DNA from: Thermoclostridium stercorarium subsp. stercorarium DSM 8532 | GTDB taxonomy: Bacteria > Bacillota > Clostridia > DSM-8532 | NCBI RefSeq assembly: GCF_000331995.1 | Contig: NC_020134.1 | Coordinates: forward strand, 2,206,002 to 2,270,001 | Direction of reading: 5' to 3' | DNA length: 64,000 nt | Part shown: piece by piece, positions 38,864 to 47,170 of the stretch | Layout of the letters: every line of letters begins with the position of its first letter | Numbering within the stretch: position 1 is the first letter of the stretch | Made by a program: the position numbers and the translations under genes | The notes under the pieces: model-generated | What the model was told of the DNA's origin: nothing | Seen by the model: the letters and a program-made list of their open reading frames with translations, nothing else | The model's database searches: none

Positions 38864-39796
38864 TTAAACCGACAGGACATCACTGAAAACCCTCAGGAAA
38901 TTACCTCCTGCAATTTTCTGAATTGCAGTATCGGAATAATTCAATTTCGCCAATTCATTAAAAACGAGGTCCAAATCCTCAACACCGCGAATCCCCGCAG
39001 GCAGCGCATCCATTCCGTCAAAATCGGCGCCTATACCTACGGCACCGTCGCCTGCAATTTCGCATATATGCTCAATATGGCGTATCAGCGATGTGACGCC
39101 TGCTTTTTTACTGTTATTGATAAACTGGGCGTAAAAATTTATTCCCACAACACCGCCTGTTCTTTTTATCTCCATTATCTGCCAGTCATACAGGTTCCGG
39201 GGATGGTCGCATACTGCCCTTGCATTGGAATGAGAGGCTATCACCGGCCTCGTGCTTATGCTCATGCAATCCTCAAAGGTTTTTATGTCGGCATGGGATA
39301 TATCAACAATCATCCCTTTTTCCTGCATTAATTTCACAACTTTTCTTCCGAATTCCGTAAGCCCGCCGTTACGCTGTATCTCGGCACCGTCCCCGAGTTC
39401 GTTTGCATAATTCCACGTCAGTGTCATTATTCTCACGCCGGCGTTATAAAACTCATCCAGATTTTCAAGTTTTCCTTCGAGGGCTTCGCCGCCTTCAATG
39501 CCCAACAGGCCGCATACCTTTTTATCCTCAATTCCGTTTTTTATATCTTCAAAACTTCTGCACAGCTTGAAAAAACAAGTCTGCCTCTCAATTCTTTCGG
39601 CTTCCCGTATATATTTCATCGCATTGTCAAAAGACGGCTTTCTCCTGTCGGGATTCTGAAATACGGCAAGGACCTGAACAAAACCGTCATATTTCAAAGC
39701 CCTTTCCATATCCCAATGTAAGTCATTCCTCACCAAACTTTTTTTGCTGTTCACCGCTCTTGTAAGCGAGTCGCAATGGGCATCAACGACTGTCAC
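38864..39796 (-). CDS. Membrane (renal)-type dipeptidase, M19 family
   Basis: Zinc dipeptidase of about 310 residues. Metal and active-site residues are visible as HCD near the N-terminus (VVDAHCDSL), a Glu in GIEGGEAL, and His in VDISHAD and ASHSNARAVCDHPRN. There is no signal peptide, so it is probably cytoplasmic. The GTG at 39796 has GGAGG seven bases upstream and is preferred over the ATG at 39814. It follows yraN by 23 bases. Exact substrates are unknown; the family often cleaves D-amino-acid dipeptides. Confidence 0.9.
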   Translation of the reverse strand: MTVVDAHCDSLTRAVNSKKSLVRNDLHWDMERALKYDGFVQVLAVFQNPDRRKPSFDNAMKYIREAERIERQTCFFKLCRSFEDIKNGIEDKKVCGLLGIEGGEALEGKLENLDEFYNAGVRIMTLTWNYANELGDGAEIQRNGGLTEFGRKVVKLMQEKGMIVDISHADIKTFEDCMSISTRPVIASHSNARAVCDHPRNLYDWQIMEIKRTGGVVGINFYAQFINNSKKAGVTSLIRHIEHICEIAGDGAVGIGADFDGMDALPAGIRGVEDLDLVFNELAKLNYSDTAIQKIAGGNFLRVFSDVLSV

Positions 39797-39819
39797 AGCC
39801 AAACCTCCATGCACCGGAA

Positions 39820-40178
39820 TTAAAAAGCTTCTTCTATATGATTTATATTAACGGGTCTGTAATCCTTTGTCATAATTACTTCTATGACATCAAAGCTGAT
39901 TTCACAATCCGACATATTATATTCTTTCAGGAAACATGATGCAACCTTTTTTATCGTTTTCTGCTTTTTATACGACACGGCTTCGGCGGGTGTGCCGAAA
40001 ATATCTCCTGTTCTGGTCTTTACTTCCGCAAAGATAATTCTATTGTCCTTTACGGCAATAAGGTCTATTTCACCCAGTTTCCCCGCCCGGTAATTACGGC
40101 ACAGTATCCTGTAATTTTTCCGTTTCAGATACTCAACGGCAAAATCCTCGCCTTTTTCCCCAACCGTCTTGTATTCAT
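39820..40178 (-). pseudogene. yraN: YraN/UPF0102-family nuclease-like protein, frame interrupted near its start
   Basis: The conserved UPF0102 core is clear in one frame: VGEKGEDFAVEYL, NYRAGKLGEIDLI, FAEVKTRTG and IEEAF at the stop. That frame has no ATG, GTG or TTG between the preceding TGA (40197) and the first conserved residues. The only ATG with a ribosome binding site (AAGGAAA, ATG at 40178) is in the neighbouring frame and encodes MNTRRLGKK, which itself looks like the family N-terminus. A -1 shift in the GGGGAAAAAGG run (40161-40151) would join both parts into a normal 119-residue protein. This is either a real frameshift mutation, a one-base sequence error, or recoding. The location after ylqH is as in other Firmicutes. 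Confidence 0.75.
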
Positions 40179-40194
40179 CGGATTTCCTTCCCGT

Positions 40195-40512
40195 TCACTT
40201 CTCTGAATCGGCTGCAAGTTTTCCGAACTTTTCACCGGCTTTTTCATCCACACGGCTCACAAAGGCAAGTATTTCAGCCACCACTTCGTAAAGTTCCACA
40301 GGAATTTCGGAACCCACTTTAAGTTCGGATAATTTCGAGGCCAGGTCAGAATCCTCCACAACGGGGATTTTCTCTTCCTGTGCCTTTTCTATTATTTTTT
40401 CGGCAATCGCGCCTTTTCCCGACGCAATTATCCTCGGTGCATTGTCTTTATTCGGTGTGTAAGACAAAGCCGTTGCCCTTTTTATCTTTTTCTCTTCCCT
40501 TTTCTTTTCCAT
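40195..40512 (-). CDS. ylqH: FlhB-like C-terminal domain protein (YlqH family)
   Basis: A 105-residue protein resembling the cytoplasmic domain of the flagellar export switch FlhB (RATALSYTPNKDNAPRIIASGKG, EKIPVVEDSDLASKL), but with no membrane part and no NPTH autocleavage motif. Such proteins sit next to rnhB in Firmicutes and their function is unknown. It is 4 bases downstream of the YlqG-like gene. No flagellar cluster is nearby. Confidence 0.88.
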   Translation of the reverse strand: MEKKREEKKIKRATALSYTPNKDNAPRIIASGKGAIAEKIIEKAQEEKIPVVEDSDLASKLSELKVGSEIPVELYEVVAEILAFVSRVDEKAGEKFGKLAADSEK

Positions 40513-40516
40513 AAAC

Positions 40517-42001
40517 TCAAACCTTAATGTCTATTTTTGATTTATTTATAATGTCGAGAAGTTCGGAAGCCTTTCCCGCGGCGTTAAAAATGCTAACCTT
40601 CCCATCAGCCGCCTGAAAACCCATGTCAAAAAGATTATATCCTTTTTCCTTCAACGCGTTGTATAAGGATTTGTACTCATCCATGAAAAGCGGCTGAAGT
40701 TTTTCGTTTCCCGTAAAAATTTTCATCATGATATTTTTATTCCTGACATGGATAAAAATATCCACCTGCCCGATATTATCGGTTGACATGGACAGAAACA
40801 TTGTGAAGTCCCGGGAATTTATTTTTCCCTTTTTCCCTGTCCTTTTCATTATATACAGTTCACCGTTTACCCGGTTGTCTCTCATAATGAATGGTACCTG
40901 CACAAACATTTCAAAACCGCGGACTTCATTGAAGAAAAGAATTGCCGTCTCCAGCCTGTTCACCACTGAAATTATTTTTTCCCTGTCGTTTGCCGTGGAA
41001 TTCGGAATAAATTTACTAAGCAATGAAAATTCTTTTTTCAGTTCCTTAAACAACTGCTCCGCCTTAGGCAACGCAACTTTTTCGGTTACTTCCGCTGTTT
41101 CGGCGAATTTTCTTTCGGCTGAAAGCCCAGGCTTCTGTGCTGCTCTTTCCCGGAACGGCTGGGCTTTTACGAGGGAATTTTCTATCACCGACTTTATTCT
41201 TTCGCCAAACTCGGAAAGTTTTTCATCGCCTGATTTTTCAAGGATTTTTATTAGATTTTCCAGTTCCTCGGAAAAGCGAAACTCTCCCTGATCCAGTTCT
41301 TTTATAATTTCGCGGAAATGCTCATTGTCTTCCATTTCGTTAAGAATTAAAAACACCGCATGTCTTGGCTCATTGACAGGCGTATTTTTCACTAAATTTA
41401 TTGCCTTTTCTATAATTCCGGTATCAGGTTCACTTCCCATGTCAACAATTGCCTTAAATATTTCAACAGTCAGCCTGTTCACCGGCATATTCACCGATTT
41501 CAGGAATTCTGCCGGTTTTCCCGCTTTTTCGTTTGCCTTTTCGTCGGAAACATTTGCGCCTGTTATATTTGTCTGAGTCCTTACCTCTGTCTCTTTTATC
41601 TCCTTTAAGTCTTTCACCGGTACATTTGTGGCCAGCTTTGCTTTTTCAGTGACTTCATGCTGATATACACTGATTTCCACTCTGACAGCAGGTTCTGCCC
41701 CTTCTGCCGTTATTTCGCCGTTGTTAACCTGATAATGCTCCACTTCGGCTGCCGTTAATCTTCCCTGCTGCCTTTCTATTACTTTGAGTTTTATTAAATC
41801 TCCAGGGTTATATTTTACGCCGGAGTCGACCTGAGCGGTTATTTTACTTCCGTCAAGCAGCTGCATTAACAAAAAATTCCCGTCAACGGCAATAACACGC
41901 CCTTCAAAAATTTCTCCCGCCACAAGCCTGCTCAGAAGATTCTGTAAATCGGTATTCTGAAGCATATTCTGGAATACTAAATCAGGAATTCTCAAACTCA
42001 T
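40517..42001 (-). CDS. ylqG: FliK-like / YlqG-type protein of unknown function
   Basis: A protein of about 494 residues, largely hydrophilic and low-complexity in its middle. The C-terminal part (about 380-480) resembles the flagellar hook-length control C-terminal fold (LYIMKRTGKKGKINSRDFTMFLSMSTDNIGQVDIF). It is conserved as the neighbour of rnhB and the FlhB-like gene. The frame opens at 42043; the ATG at 42001 forms an ATGA overlap with the rnhB stop and gives MSLRIPDLVFQNM, so it is preferred. The pairing of FliK-like and FlhB-like domains suggests they interact, but that is inference. Confidence 0.75.
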   Translation of the reverse strand: MSLRIPDLVFQNMLQNTDLQNLLSRLVAGEIFEGRVIAVDGNFLLMQLLDGSKITAQVDSGVKYNPGDLIKLKVIERQQGRLTAAEVEHYQVNNGEITAEGAEPAVRVEISVYQHEVTEKAKLATNVPVKDLKEIKETEVRTQTNITGANVSDEKANEKAGKPAEFLKSVNMPVNRLTVEIFKAIVDMGSEPDTGIIEKAINLVKNTPVNEPRHAVFLILNEMEDNEHFREIIKELDQGEFRFSEELENLIKILEKSGDEKLSEFGERIKSVIENSLVKAQPFRERAAQKPGLSAERKFAETAEVTEKVALPKAEQLFKELKKEFSLLSKFIPNSTANDREKIISVVNRLETAILFFNEVRGFEMFVQVPFIMRDNRVNGELYIMKRTGKKGKINSRDFTMFLSMSTDNIGQVDIFIHVRNKNIMMKIFTGNEKLQPLFMDEYKSLYNALKEKGYNLFDMGFQAADGKVSIFNAAGKASELLDIINKSKIDIKV

Positions 42002-42768
42002 CCCACCAATCCATGAGTAAAGCTTTTTCTGTGTATCGGACACAAGCCGTATTTCCTTATGGCTTCCATATGTTCTTCAGTCCCGTACCCCTTATGCCTG
42101 TCAAATCCATACTGAGGATACAGTTTGTGCGCCTCTTCCATCCACCTGTCCCTGGTCACTTTTGCAATGATTGATGCAGCCGCAACAGAAATACTAAGGC
42201 TGTCGCCTTTCTTCAGCGAAAGCTGAGATATTTGCAGCGGAAGTTCCATTGCGTCAATAATAAGGTAATCGGGTGTTTTTTTCATATTCGAAACGGCCTG
42301 CATCATAGCCTTCTTTGTGGCATTGTAAATGTTAATTTCATCTATTTCCTCGGGCATAACCATTCCTATGCCATAGTCAACAGCTTCTTCAATTATTATA
42401 TCAAAAAGCCTGTCCCTCATGGACGGAGTAAGTTTTTTTGAATCGTTCAGATGTTCTATGAAACAGTTTTCGGGCAGAACCACGCATCCTGCCACCACAG
42501 GCCCTGCCAGAGGCCCTCTGCCCGCCTCGTCTATGCCTCCGATATGTACAAACCCTTGTTTACGCGCATGAATTTCAAACTCCGACATTTTAAGAAGTCT
42601 TCTTTTTTCTTCCCTGAGTCTGACCAGCCTTTTTGAAAAAGTATCGGCCAGTTTTGCCACAGAAATGCCATAATCGGGTATAATGTCGCAAAGCCACGAC
42701 ACCGCCTCCTCAAGCGGCATCGTCTCAGCCTTCTGCCTTATTTCGGCCAGTGTCATTTTTTTGTCCAT
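41998..42768 (-). CDS. rnhB: Ribonuclease HII
   Basis: Removes RNA from RNA-DNA hybrids and single ribonucleotides from DNA. It has 256 residues; a helical N-terminal extension of about 70 residues precedes the catalytic domain, as in Bacillus RnhB. The metal-binding carboxylates are in GIDEAGRGPLAGPVV, the NDSKKL motif and DAMELPL. The ATG at 42768 has AAAGGAG and lies inside the end of rbgA (44-base overlap). Confidence 0.96.
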   Translation of the reverse strand: MDKKMTLAEIRQKAETMPLEEAVSWLCDIIPDYGISVAKLADTFSKRLVRLREEKRRLLKMSEFEIHARKQGFVHIGGIDEAGRGPLAGPVVAGCVVLPENCFIEHLNDSKKLTPSMRDRLFDIIIEEAVDYGIGMVMPEEIDEINIYNATKKAMMQAVSNMKKTPDYLIIDAMELPLQISQLSLKKGDSLSISVAAASIIAKVTRDRWMEEAHKLYPQYGFDRHKGYGTEEHMEAIRKYGLCPIHRKSFTHGLVG

Positions 42769-43630
42769 CGTTCTCACTCCTTTCATCAGGAGTTTCCAGC
42801 GTAATTCTGCCTATTTTCGCTCCTCTGAACTCATCAAGGATTATATTGCTGATCCTGTAATAATCCACTTCGCCGCCTGATACAAGGCAGCCCCTTTTTC
42901 TTCCCGCCTCTTCGAGAAGAACATGTCCTGCTTTTCCTTCCAGAGTATCAAACTTATACCTGTTTTTCAACTCAGTAGGATACATTTTGGCCAACAGTTC
43001 AAGTAAATTCGAGGCAAGGGTTGTAATATCCAGTATCTCGTCACGGATTGCACCGGTAAATGCAAGGTACAGCCCGGTTTTGGGATCGTCAAACTTAGGC
43101 CACAGTATTCCCGGGGTGTCAAGAAGCTGTATTTCAGGATTGATCCGAACCCATTGCTTGTTTCTTGTGACTCCGGGCCTGTCACCGGTGGCAGCGGCTG
43201 CCTTTCCGGCTATTTTATTTATCAGAGCCGATTTGCCCACATTGGGAATACCAACAATCATTGTCCTTATAGGCCTTTGAATCCGTCCCTTTTCCGCCAC
43301 TTTCCTCAATTTCGGCTCCATCATTTTTTTCAGTTGCACAACAAGAGCAGGTATTCCTTCTCCCGTTAAAGCGTTTATGCAAACAGTATCAATACCGTTT
43401 TGGTTAAAATATTCCACCCACCGCTCGGTTTTCCGGGGATCGGCAAGATCGCTTTTGTTAAGCGCTATTACTCTTGGCTTGTTTTTTGTCAGTTTGTCAA
43501 TTTCGGGATTTTGGCTGCTCCTTGGTATTCTTGCATCCAGTAGTTCAATTACCACATCGATCAGTTTCAGGTTTTCAGCCAGCATCCTCCTTGTTTTGGC
43601 CATATGTCCGGGAAACCACTGTATATTCAT
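42725..43630 (-). CDS. rbgA: Ribosome biogenesis GTPase RbgA (YlqF)
   Basis: Circularly permuted GTPase needed for late 50S assembly. It has about 301 residues beginning MNIQWFPGHMAKTRR. G4 (ALNKSDLAD) precedes G1 (GIPNVGKSALINK), followed by DTPGILWPKF, and the C-terminal ANTAR-like RNA-binding region. The frame opens at 43675, but 43630 gives the universal family start. It follows rplS, with a hairpin between them, as in the conserved rplS-rbgA-rnhB order. Confidence 0.96.
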   Translation of the reverse strand: MNIQWFPGHMAKTRRMLAENLKLIDVVIELLDARIPRSSQNPEIDKLTKNKPRVIALNKSDLADPRKTERWVEYFNQNGIDTVCINALTGEGIPALVVQLKKMMEPKLRKVAEKGRIQRPIRTMIVGIPNVGKSALINKIAGKAAAATGDRPGVTRNKQWVRINPEIQLLDTPGILWPKFDDPKTGLYLAFTGAIRDEILDITTLASNLLELLAKMYPTELKNRYKFDTLEGKAGHVLLEEAGRKRGCLVSGGEVDYYRISNIILDEFRGAKIGRITLETPDERSENDGQKNDTGRNKAEG

Positions 43631-43689
43631 ACCTTCCACCATAATCAAGTCCAGTATAGGATTTATTATGCGCAAATTTTCTCATAATA

Positions 43690-43715
43690 AGAAAGAGGAC
43701 TTTTGTCCTCTTTCT
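43690..43715 (-). terminator. Strong hairpin between rplS and rbgA, possible terminator/attenuator
   Basis: Perfect 11-bp stem (AGAAAGAGGAC/GTCCTCTTTCT) with an AAAA loop, 16 bases after the rplS stop. It is followed by TATTATGAG, not a proper T-run. It may partially terminate, or protect the abundant rplS mRNA 3' end, lowering rbgA relative to L19. Confidence 0.65.
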
Positions 43716-43730
43716 CGCAGTAACTAACTA

Positions 43731-44081
43731 TTATTTTTTCCCAAGCTCTTCTTTTACTTTTGCCGCTTTACCTACTCTTTCGCGGAGGTAGTAAAGCTTA
43801 GCCCTTCTTACCCTACCTCTTCTGATAATTTCAATGCTTTCCACATTCGGTGAATGGATTGGGAACACCCTTTCAACACCTATTCCGAATGATACTCTTC
43901 TTACAACGATAGCGCGGCTGATACCGCTTCCGTGAATCCCGATAATGGTTCCTTCAAACGCCTGTAATCTCTCACGGGATCCTTCCTTAACCTTAACGCT
44001 TACTTTTACAAAATCTCCCACTCTGACATCAGGAATGTCTTTCTTCATGTATTCCTTTTCGAGTTCGCGAATAATATCCAT
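43731..44081 (-). CDS. rplS: 50S ribosomal protein L19
   Basis: Ribosomal protein at the 30S-50S interface, 116 residues. Recognisable segments are [45 protein letters not shown] and the basic C-terminus. It has its own promoter and an 85-base leader instead of following rimM-trmD, which are not in the window. GGAGGAG precedes the ATG. Confidence 0.99.
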   Translation of the reverse strand: MDIIRELEKEYMKKDIPDVRVGDFVKVSVKVKEGSRERLQAFEGTIIGIHGSGISRAIVVRRVSFGIGVERVFPIHSPNVESIEIIRRGRVRRAKLYYLRERVGKAAKVKEELGKK

Positions 44082-44155
44082 ATCTACTCCTCCATTCCTG
44101 GACGTTCTTGCCGGGATATATCACTCGTCCGACAGCGGACCGCCCGTATTCACAG
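44082..44155 (-). promoter_or_regulatory. Structured 5' leader of rplS (possible L19 leader)
   Basis: The minus-strand leader contains GTCCG-CTGT-CGGAC, a 5-bp stem with 4-base loop, nested in a larger GGG...CCC pairing, followed by a GGAGGAG ribosome binding site. Ribosomal protein L19 leaders with autoregulatory roles are known in Firmicutes. I cannot confirm a match to that family without a covariance search. Confidence 0.4.
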
Positions 44156-44161
44156 TTTAGC

Positions 44162-44190
44162 ATTATAACACAGGAATCAAAGCGTGTAAA
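44162..44190 (-). promoter_or_regulatory. Sigma-A promoter of rplS
   Basis: TTTACA (44190-44185), 17-base spacer, perfect TATAAT (44167-44162). Both elements are strong for a ribosomal protein gene. Confidence 0.8.
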
Positions 44191-44443
44191 TACCAATTTT
44201 TTAACCCCTGGCAACCGCGGTGTGGCATGTTTTTGTATAGCTGAATTACGCTCAGTGTTCAGAAAAGCCGAATTTACTTTCTCAAAGAAAGGTTCTTCAG
44301 AATAAACCTTTCCGGTACATTATAATTATTGTTTCAATACGGTTGGGTTATCCGTTGTTTTACCAGTGCCTTGACAATACATTACATACAATTGTCTTTC
44401 CCAGATGGGAAAATAATATAAGAAAAGGAATAAGGTGTATATC
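44191..44443. other. Intergenic stretch with no recognised gene
   Basis: About 250 bases between the rplS promoter and the DUF3048 stop. AT-rich, with short inverted repeats (CTTTCCCA/TGGGAAA near 44396, ACAAT/ATTGT near 44375-44395) but no T-run terminator and no ORF with a ribosome binding site. Confidence 0.5.
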
Positions 44444-45640
44444 CTATCTTATGCGTACGTCGGCATTCGGGGGGACTATCTGTATCCATGTATTGCCGGG
44501 ATTTATTGTAATTTCCTTATTGTTTGCATCAAGATACCTGGTTTGGGAATCGCGGGAACTTTTCACCCACGTGATATCCTGCTTTACGCCGTTGCTTATA
44601 TAATATCCTTTACCGCTGCCCGTTGTGTACAACTCCTGCCTTCCGTATCTGTCGCCTTCTATTGTCTCATTTTTTACAAACAAAATTATAATATTCTTCA
44701 CCCGAATAACTTCATTCGTATTCCTGTCTGTCTGGAACTCACCAAGGCGGGTTCTTTTATAGTTTCCTGCTTCTTCATCGTAGTAATACCCGCACGAACT
44801 GCTCACGCTGTACTTTATAAATACTTCCTTCGCACTTTCGCCGTTTTTGTACGTCATGTCTTCGGTGTTATAGGTAAACGGGAATTTTTTGTCTGTTGTC
44901 AGGGAATATCCGGATTTTTTCAGGAAATTGTCAATTCTTTCCCTACTGGTATATGAATCATGGTAATTGGACTTGTCATCGGTAAGATCCCAGAAAACTC
45001 CGGATGCATCGGACATGACTCCGTCAATATTGTCAATGTCAAACAACTGCAAATCACGGTATGCATAATCACTCCACCCTATATGGGTGTAAATCGCATC
45101 ATACTCCATCGCATAATCAAGAAAATAATGCCTTGCACTTCTCACCGGCCCGATATAATCGGGAAGGTTATTCCAGAACAACGCCATATATCTTGTATCA
45201 CCGTATTCCACAAGGGCTTCGTAGACAACCTGCGCCGTGCCAAGCCCACCCTGAGGAAGTACGGCATCAGTCTCATTATCAATCATAACCGCAATCGGCC
45301 TTGTCCCAGCCTTGGGGAAATTAAAATCAATCGCCTTCTTAACAGGTGTTGGGGAAGGCGTTGGCGTTATGTTATTTTTGTCTTCGGTCTTATCTCCGAT
45401 TTCATATTCGTTCTCATCATTCCCTGCAGGTTCCAAATCTTCGGTTTCCTCTGGTGTTGGCTCGGGTGTAATTTCGGTGTCGACTATGGCCGTATCCAGC
45501 CCATTGCTGCGCTTAGCCGACTGAGCAATAAGGAAAGTTGTTGCAGTACTTATTACAAACAGCAGAACGCTCATTATAATTACACCTTTTTTACTTGAAG
45601 TAATATTCCTGATAATATCCCTGATATTGATTTTACTCAT
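44444..45640 (-). CDS. DUF3048 domain-containing cell-envelope protein (YerB-like)
   Basis: A protein of about 398 residues. It has an N-terminal membrane anchor (about 18-38), a Thr/Pro/Glu-rich linker with PEPTPEE and PTPSPTPV stretches (to about 100), then the DUF3048 fold with AVMIDN, GPVRSARHYFLD, HIGWSDYA and a C-terminal GKGYYISNGVKQDITW segment. It is likely exported and wall-associated. The ATG at 45640 behind GGGGG is preferred over 45685. The B. subtilis homologue YerB has no settled function. Monocistronic, with its own promoter. Confidence 0.9.
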   Translation of the reverse strand: MSKINIRDIIRNITSSKKGVIIMSVLLFVISTATTFLIAQSAKRSNGLDTAIVDTEITPEPTPEETEDLEPAGNDENEYEIGDKTEDKNNITPTPSPTPVKKAIDFNFPKAGTRPIAVMIDNETDAVLPQGGLGTAQVVYEALVEYGDTRYMALFWNNLPDYIGPVRSARHYFLDYAMEYDAIYTHIGWSDYAYRDLQLFDIDNIDGVMSDASGVFWDLTDDKSNYHDSYTSRERIDNFLKKSGYSLTTDKKFPFTYNTEDMTYKNGESAKEVFIKYSVSSSCGYYYDEEAGNYKRTRLGEFQTDRNTNEVIRVKNIIILFVKNETIEGDRYGRQELYTTGSGKGYYISNGVKQDITWVKSSRDSQTRYLDANNKEITINPGNTWIQIVPPNADVRIR

Positions 45641-45687
45641 AAATAACCCCCAAAAATAAAATGACAGAGCCACCGTCTCTATCATCC

Positions 45688-45715
45688 ATTATAACCTATG
45701 AATTCCGAAGGTCAA
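45688..45715 (-). promoter_or_regulatory. Sigma-A promoter of the DUF3048 gene
   Basis: TTGACC (45715-45710), 16-base spacer, perfect TATAAT (45693-45688), about 48 bases before the start codon. Confidence 0.65.
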
Positions 45716-45938
45716 CCTTATATCACAAAGACAATTTATAGCAATAGTTTTCTACCGGAACAACGTCCAAAAAACGTTCAATTGTTGTTTCAGGCACAAA
45801 GGCTCAGACCTCGTATGAAACTGTAATAAAAAGAGAATCATAACTGTTTTTATTAATAAAATCGTAAACTCATCCAATCACCAAATTTGAAAAAGATCCA
45901 AATGAGGACATCAGGACAAAACAAATATTTTTTATGCT

Positions 45939-46130
45939 ATGGCTGATGGGAATGTGCGTTTTTACCTGAAGGGTGTAAACCCTGATATTATAAAAGCCGC
46001 CAGGGAAGCAATGTTTAATAGATTTGGGTGGAAAAACAGCAGTCAGGCGGTTATAAAGGGTATATTTTACATTCCAGGCCGCCGCTTAAGGGCGATGAAA
46101 CGCTATAAAACGCAACGGGAACGGCGGTAG
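45939..46130 (+). CDS. Small orphan ORF, doubtful
   Basis: A 63-codon frame, basic at its C-terminus (RRLRAMKRYKTQRERR), with no recognisable family and no good ribosome binding site. It is the only frame of note in the 600-base interval between the DUF3048 promoter and the DUF1292 terminator, and it ends exactly where an 8-bp tandem repeat begins. It may be a remnant of a lost element or chance. The remaining 220 bases (45716-45938) show nothing recognisable. Confidence 0.2.
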   Translation: MADGNVRFYLKGVNPDIIKAAREAMFNRFGWKNSSQAVIKGIFYIPGRRLRAMKRYKTQRERR

Positions 46131-46169
46131 TATAAAAGTATAAAAGTATAAAAGTATAAAAGTATAAAA
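46130..46169. repeat. Five tandem copies of an 8-bp unit
   Basis: The unit GTATAAAA is repeated five times without error (46130-46169), starting at the last base of the small ORF and running into the terminator of the DUF1292 gene. Such a repeat can expand or contract by slippage. Confidence 0.95.
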
Positions 46170-46216
46170 AAACTGTCAGACAGAGTTTTTACTTGCATAC
46201 TCTCTCTGACAGTTTT
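46166..46216 (-). terminator. Rho-independent terminator after the DUF1292 gene
   Basis: A 12-bp arm pair (AAAACTGTCAGA type; arms 46205-46216 and 46169-46180, with further CTCT/AGAG pairing inside) is followed by seven T on the minus strand. It is 26 bases past the DUF1292 stop. Confidence 0.85.
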
Positions 46217-46241
46217 ATAAATCCGGTACTAACTTTCAAAT

Positions 46242-46610
46242 TTACTCGTCTTCGTCCTCGTCTTCTTCTTCCCCTTCCATCAGTTCCTTCTGGAAGGCTT
46301 CAAACACTTTCTGTTGTACCTCTTCGTCTTCTTCGGCAATCAGGTAATACTCGTCCGCATCATCGTCAAATTCCAGTCTCATGATGACAATTTCGGCTTC
46401 GTCGTCCTCGTCATCATCTTCCAGTGTCTGCAGTACGGCGTATTCCTGATCGTCGACCTTAACGGTTGCCAGAAACTCCACTTTCAGAGTTTCCCCGTTT
46501 TCACCAGTTAATTCAATAATATTATCCAGATCGTCGTAATCATAGTCCAAATCCAGGTCATGATCATGATCATGCGGGTGGTCGCATCCGTTGCATTTGT
46601 TGTCCTGCAT
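46242..46610 (-). CDS. DUF1292 family acidic protein (YrzB-like)
   Basis: A 122-residue, extremely acidic protein. A His/Asp-rich N-terminus (CDHPHDHDHDLDLDYDYDD) suggests metal binding but is not proof. The DUF1292 core (about 30-100: IIELTGENGETLKVEFL, EYAVLQ) is followed by an all-acidic tail. It follows ruvX by 73 bases, with AAGGAGG at its start. The pair yqgF(ruvX)-yrzB is conserved in Firmicutes. The function is unknown. Confidence 0.9.
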   Translation of the reverse strand: MQDNKCNGCDHPHDHDHDLDLDYDYDDLDNIIELTGENGETLKVEFLATVKVDDQEYAVLQTLEDDDEDDEAEIVIMRLEFDDDADEYYLIAEEDEEVQQKVFEAFQKELMEGEEEDEDEDE

Positions 46611-46683
46611 ACAAAAACCTCCTTAACTTTATTCAGTCTTTCCGACTGTTTAATATTTTTACCGCCACAAAGTGGCAGAATTC

Positions 46684-47106
46684 TTAAAACCTCTTCCTGG
46701 CATCCATATAGCTCTGCAATATTATGGAGGCCGCTATCTGATCAATTTTTCCTTTGTGTCTTCTGCTGTTGATCCCCATCTCAAGCAATACCTGTCTCGA
46801 CTGTGCAGTGGAAAGTCTTTCATCCCACGGGATCACGCTCACACCGGGCATATACTCTTTCAGCTTCTCAATAAACCTCTGCGTCCTGATTCCCCGTTCG
46901 CCAACCGTACCGTTCATGTTCTCGGGGAACCCGACGACAATGGTGTCGCAGCCGTAATACTCGGTAAGCTGTTTAATCCTTTCAAGGGGTTTTTTCCATT
47001 CTCCCTTCCAGTGAATGGTTTCAACGGCCTGAGCAGTAATCCCCAGAGGATCGCTTACCGCGACACCTATTCTTGCATCACCAAAGTCTATACCCAGTAT
47101 TCGCAT
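46684..47106 (-). CDS. ruvX: Holliday junction resolvase-like RuvX (YqgF)
   Basis: RNase H-fold nuclease of 140 residues, implicated in 16S rRNA 5'-end processing and possibly Holliday junction resolution. Visible motifs are MRILGIDFGDARIGVAVSDP at the start, VGFPENMNGTVG near 57-68, WDERLSTAQS near 94 and the C-terminal IDQIAASIIL. It lies between gpmI and the DUF1292 gene. Confidence 0.95.
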   Translation of the reverse strand: MRILGIDFGDARIGVAVSDPLGITAQAVETIHWKGEWKKPLERIKQLTEYYGCDTIVVGFPENMNGTVGERGIRTQRFIEKLKEYMPGVSVIPWDERLSTAQSRQVLLEMGINSRRHKGKIDQIAASIILQSYMDARKRF

Positions 47107-47170
47107 AAATCCTCCCGTCTATACAACGAATGCTTCCCACCTTGTCGTTTTATAATATTATAAATTTTGG

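Noticed and set aside
46130-46169. Possible CRISPR array
   Set aside because: The 8-bp unit has no spacers; it is a simple tandem repeat.
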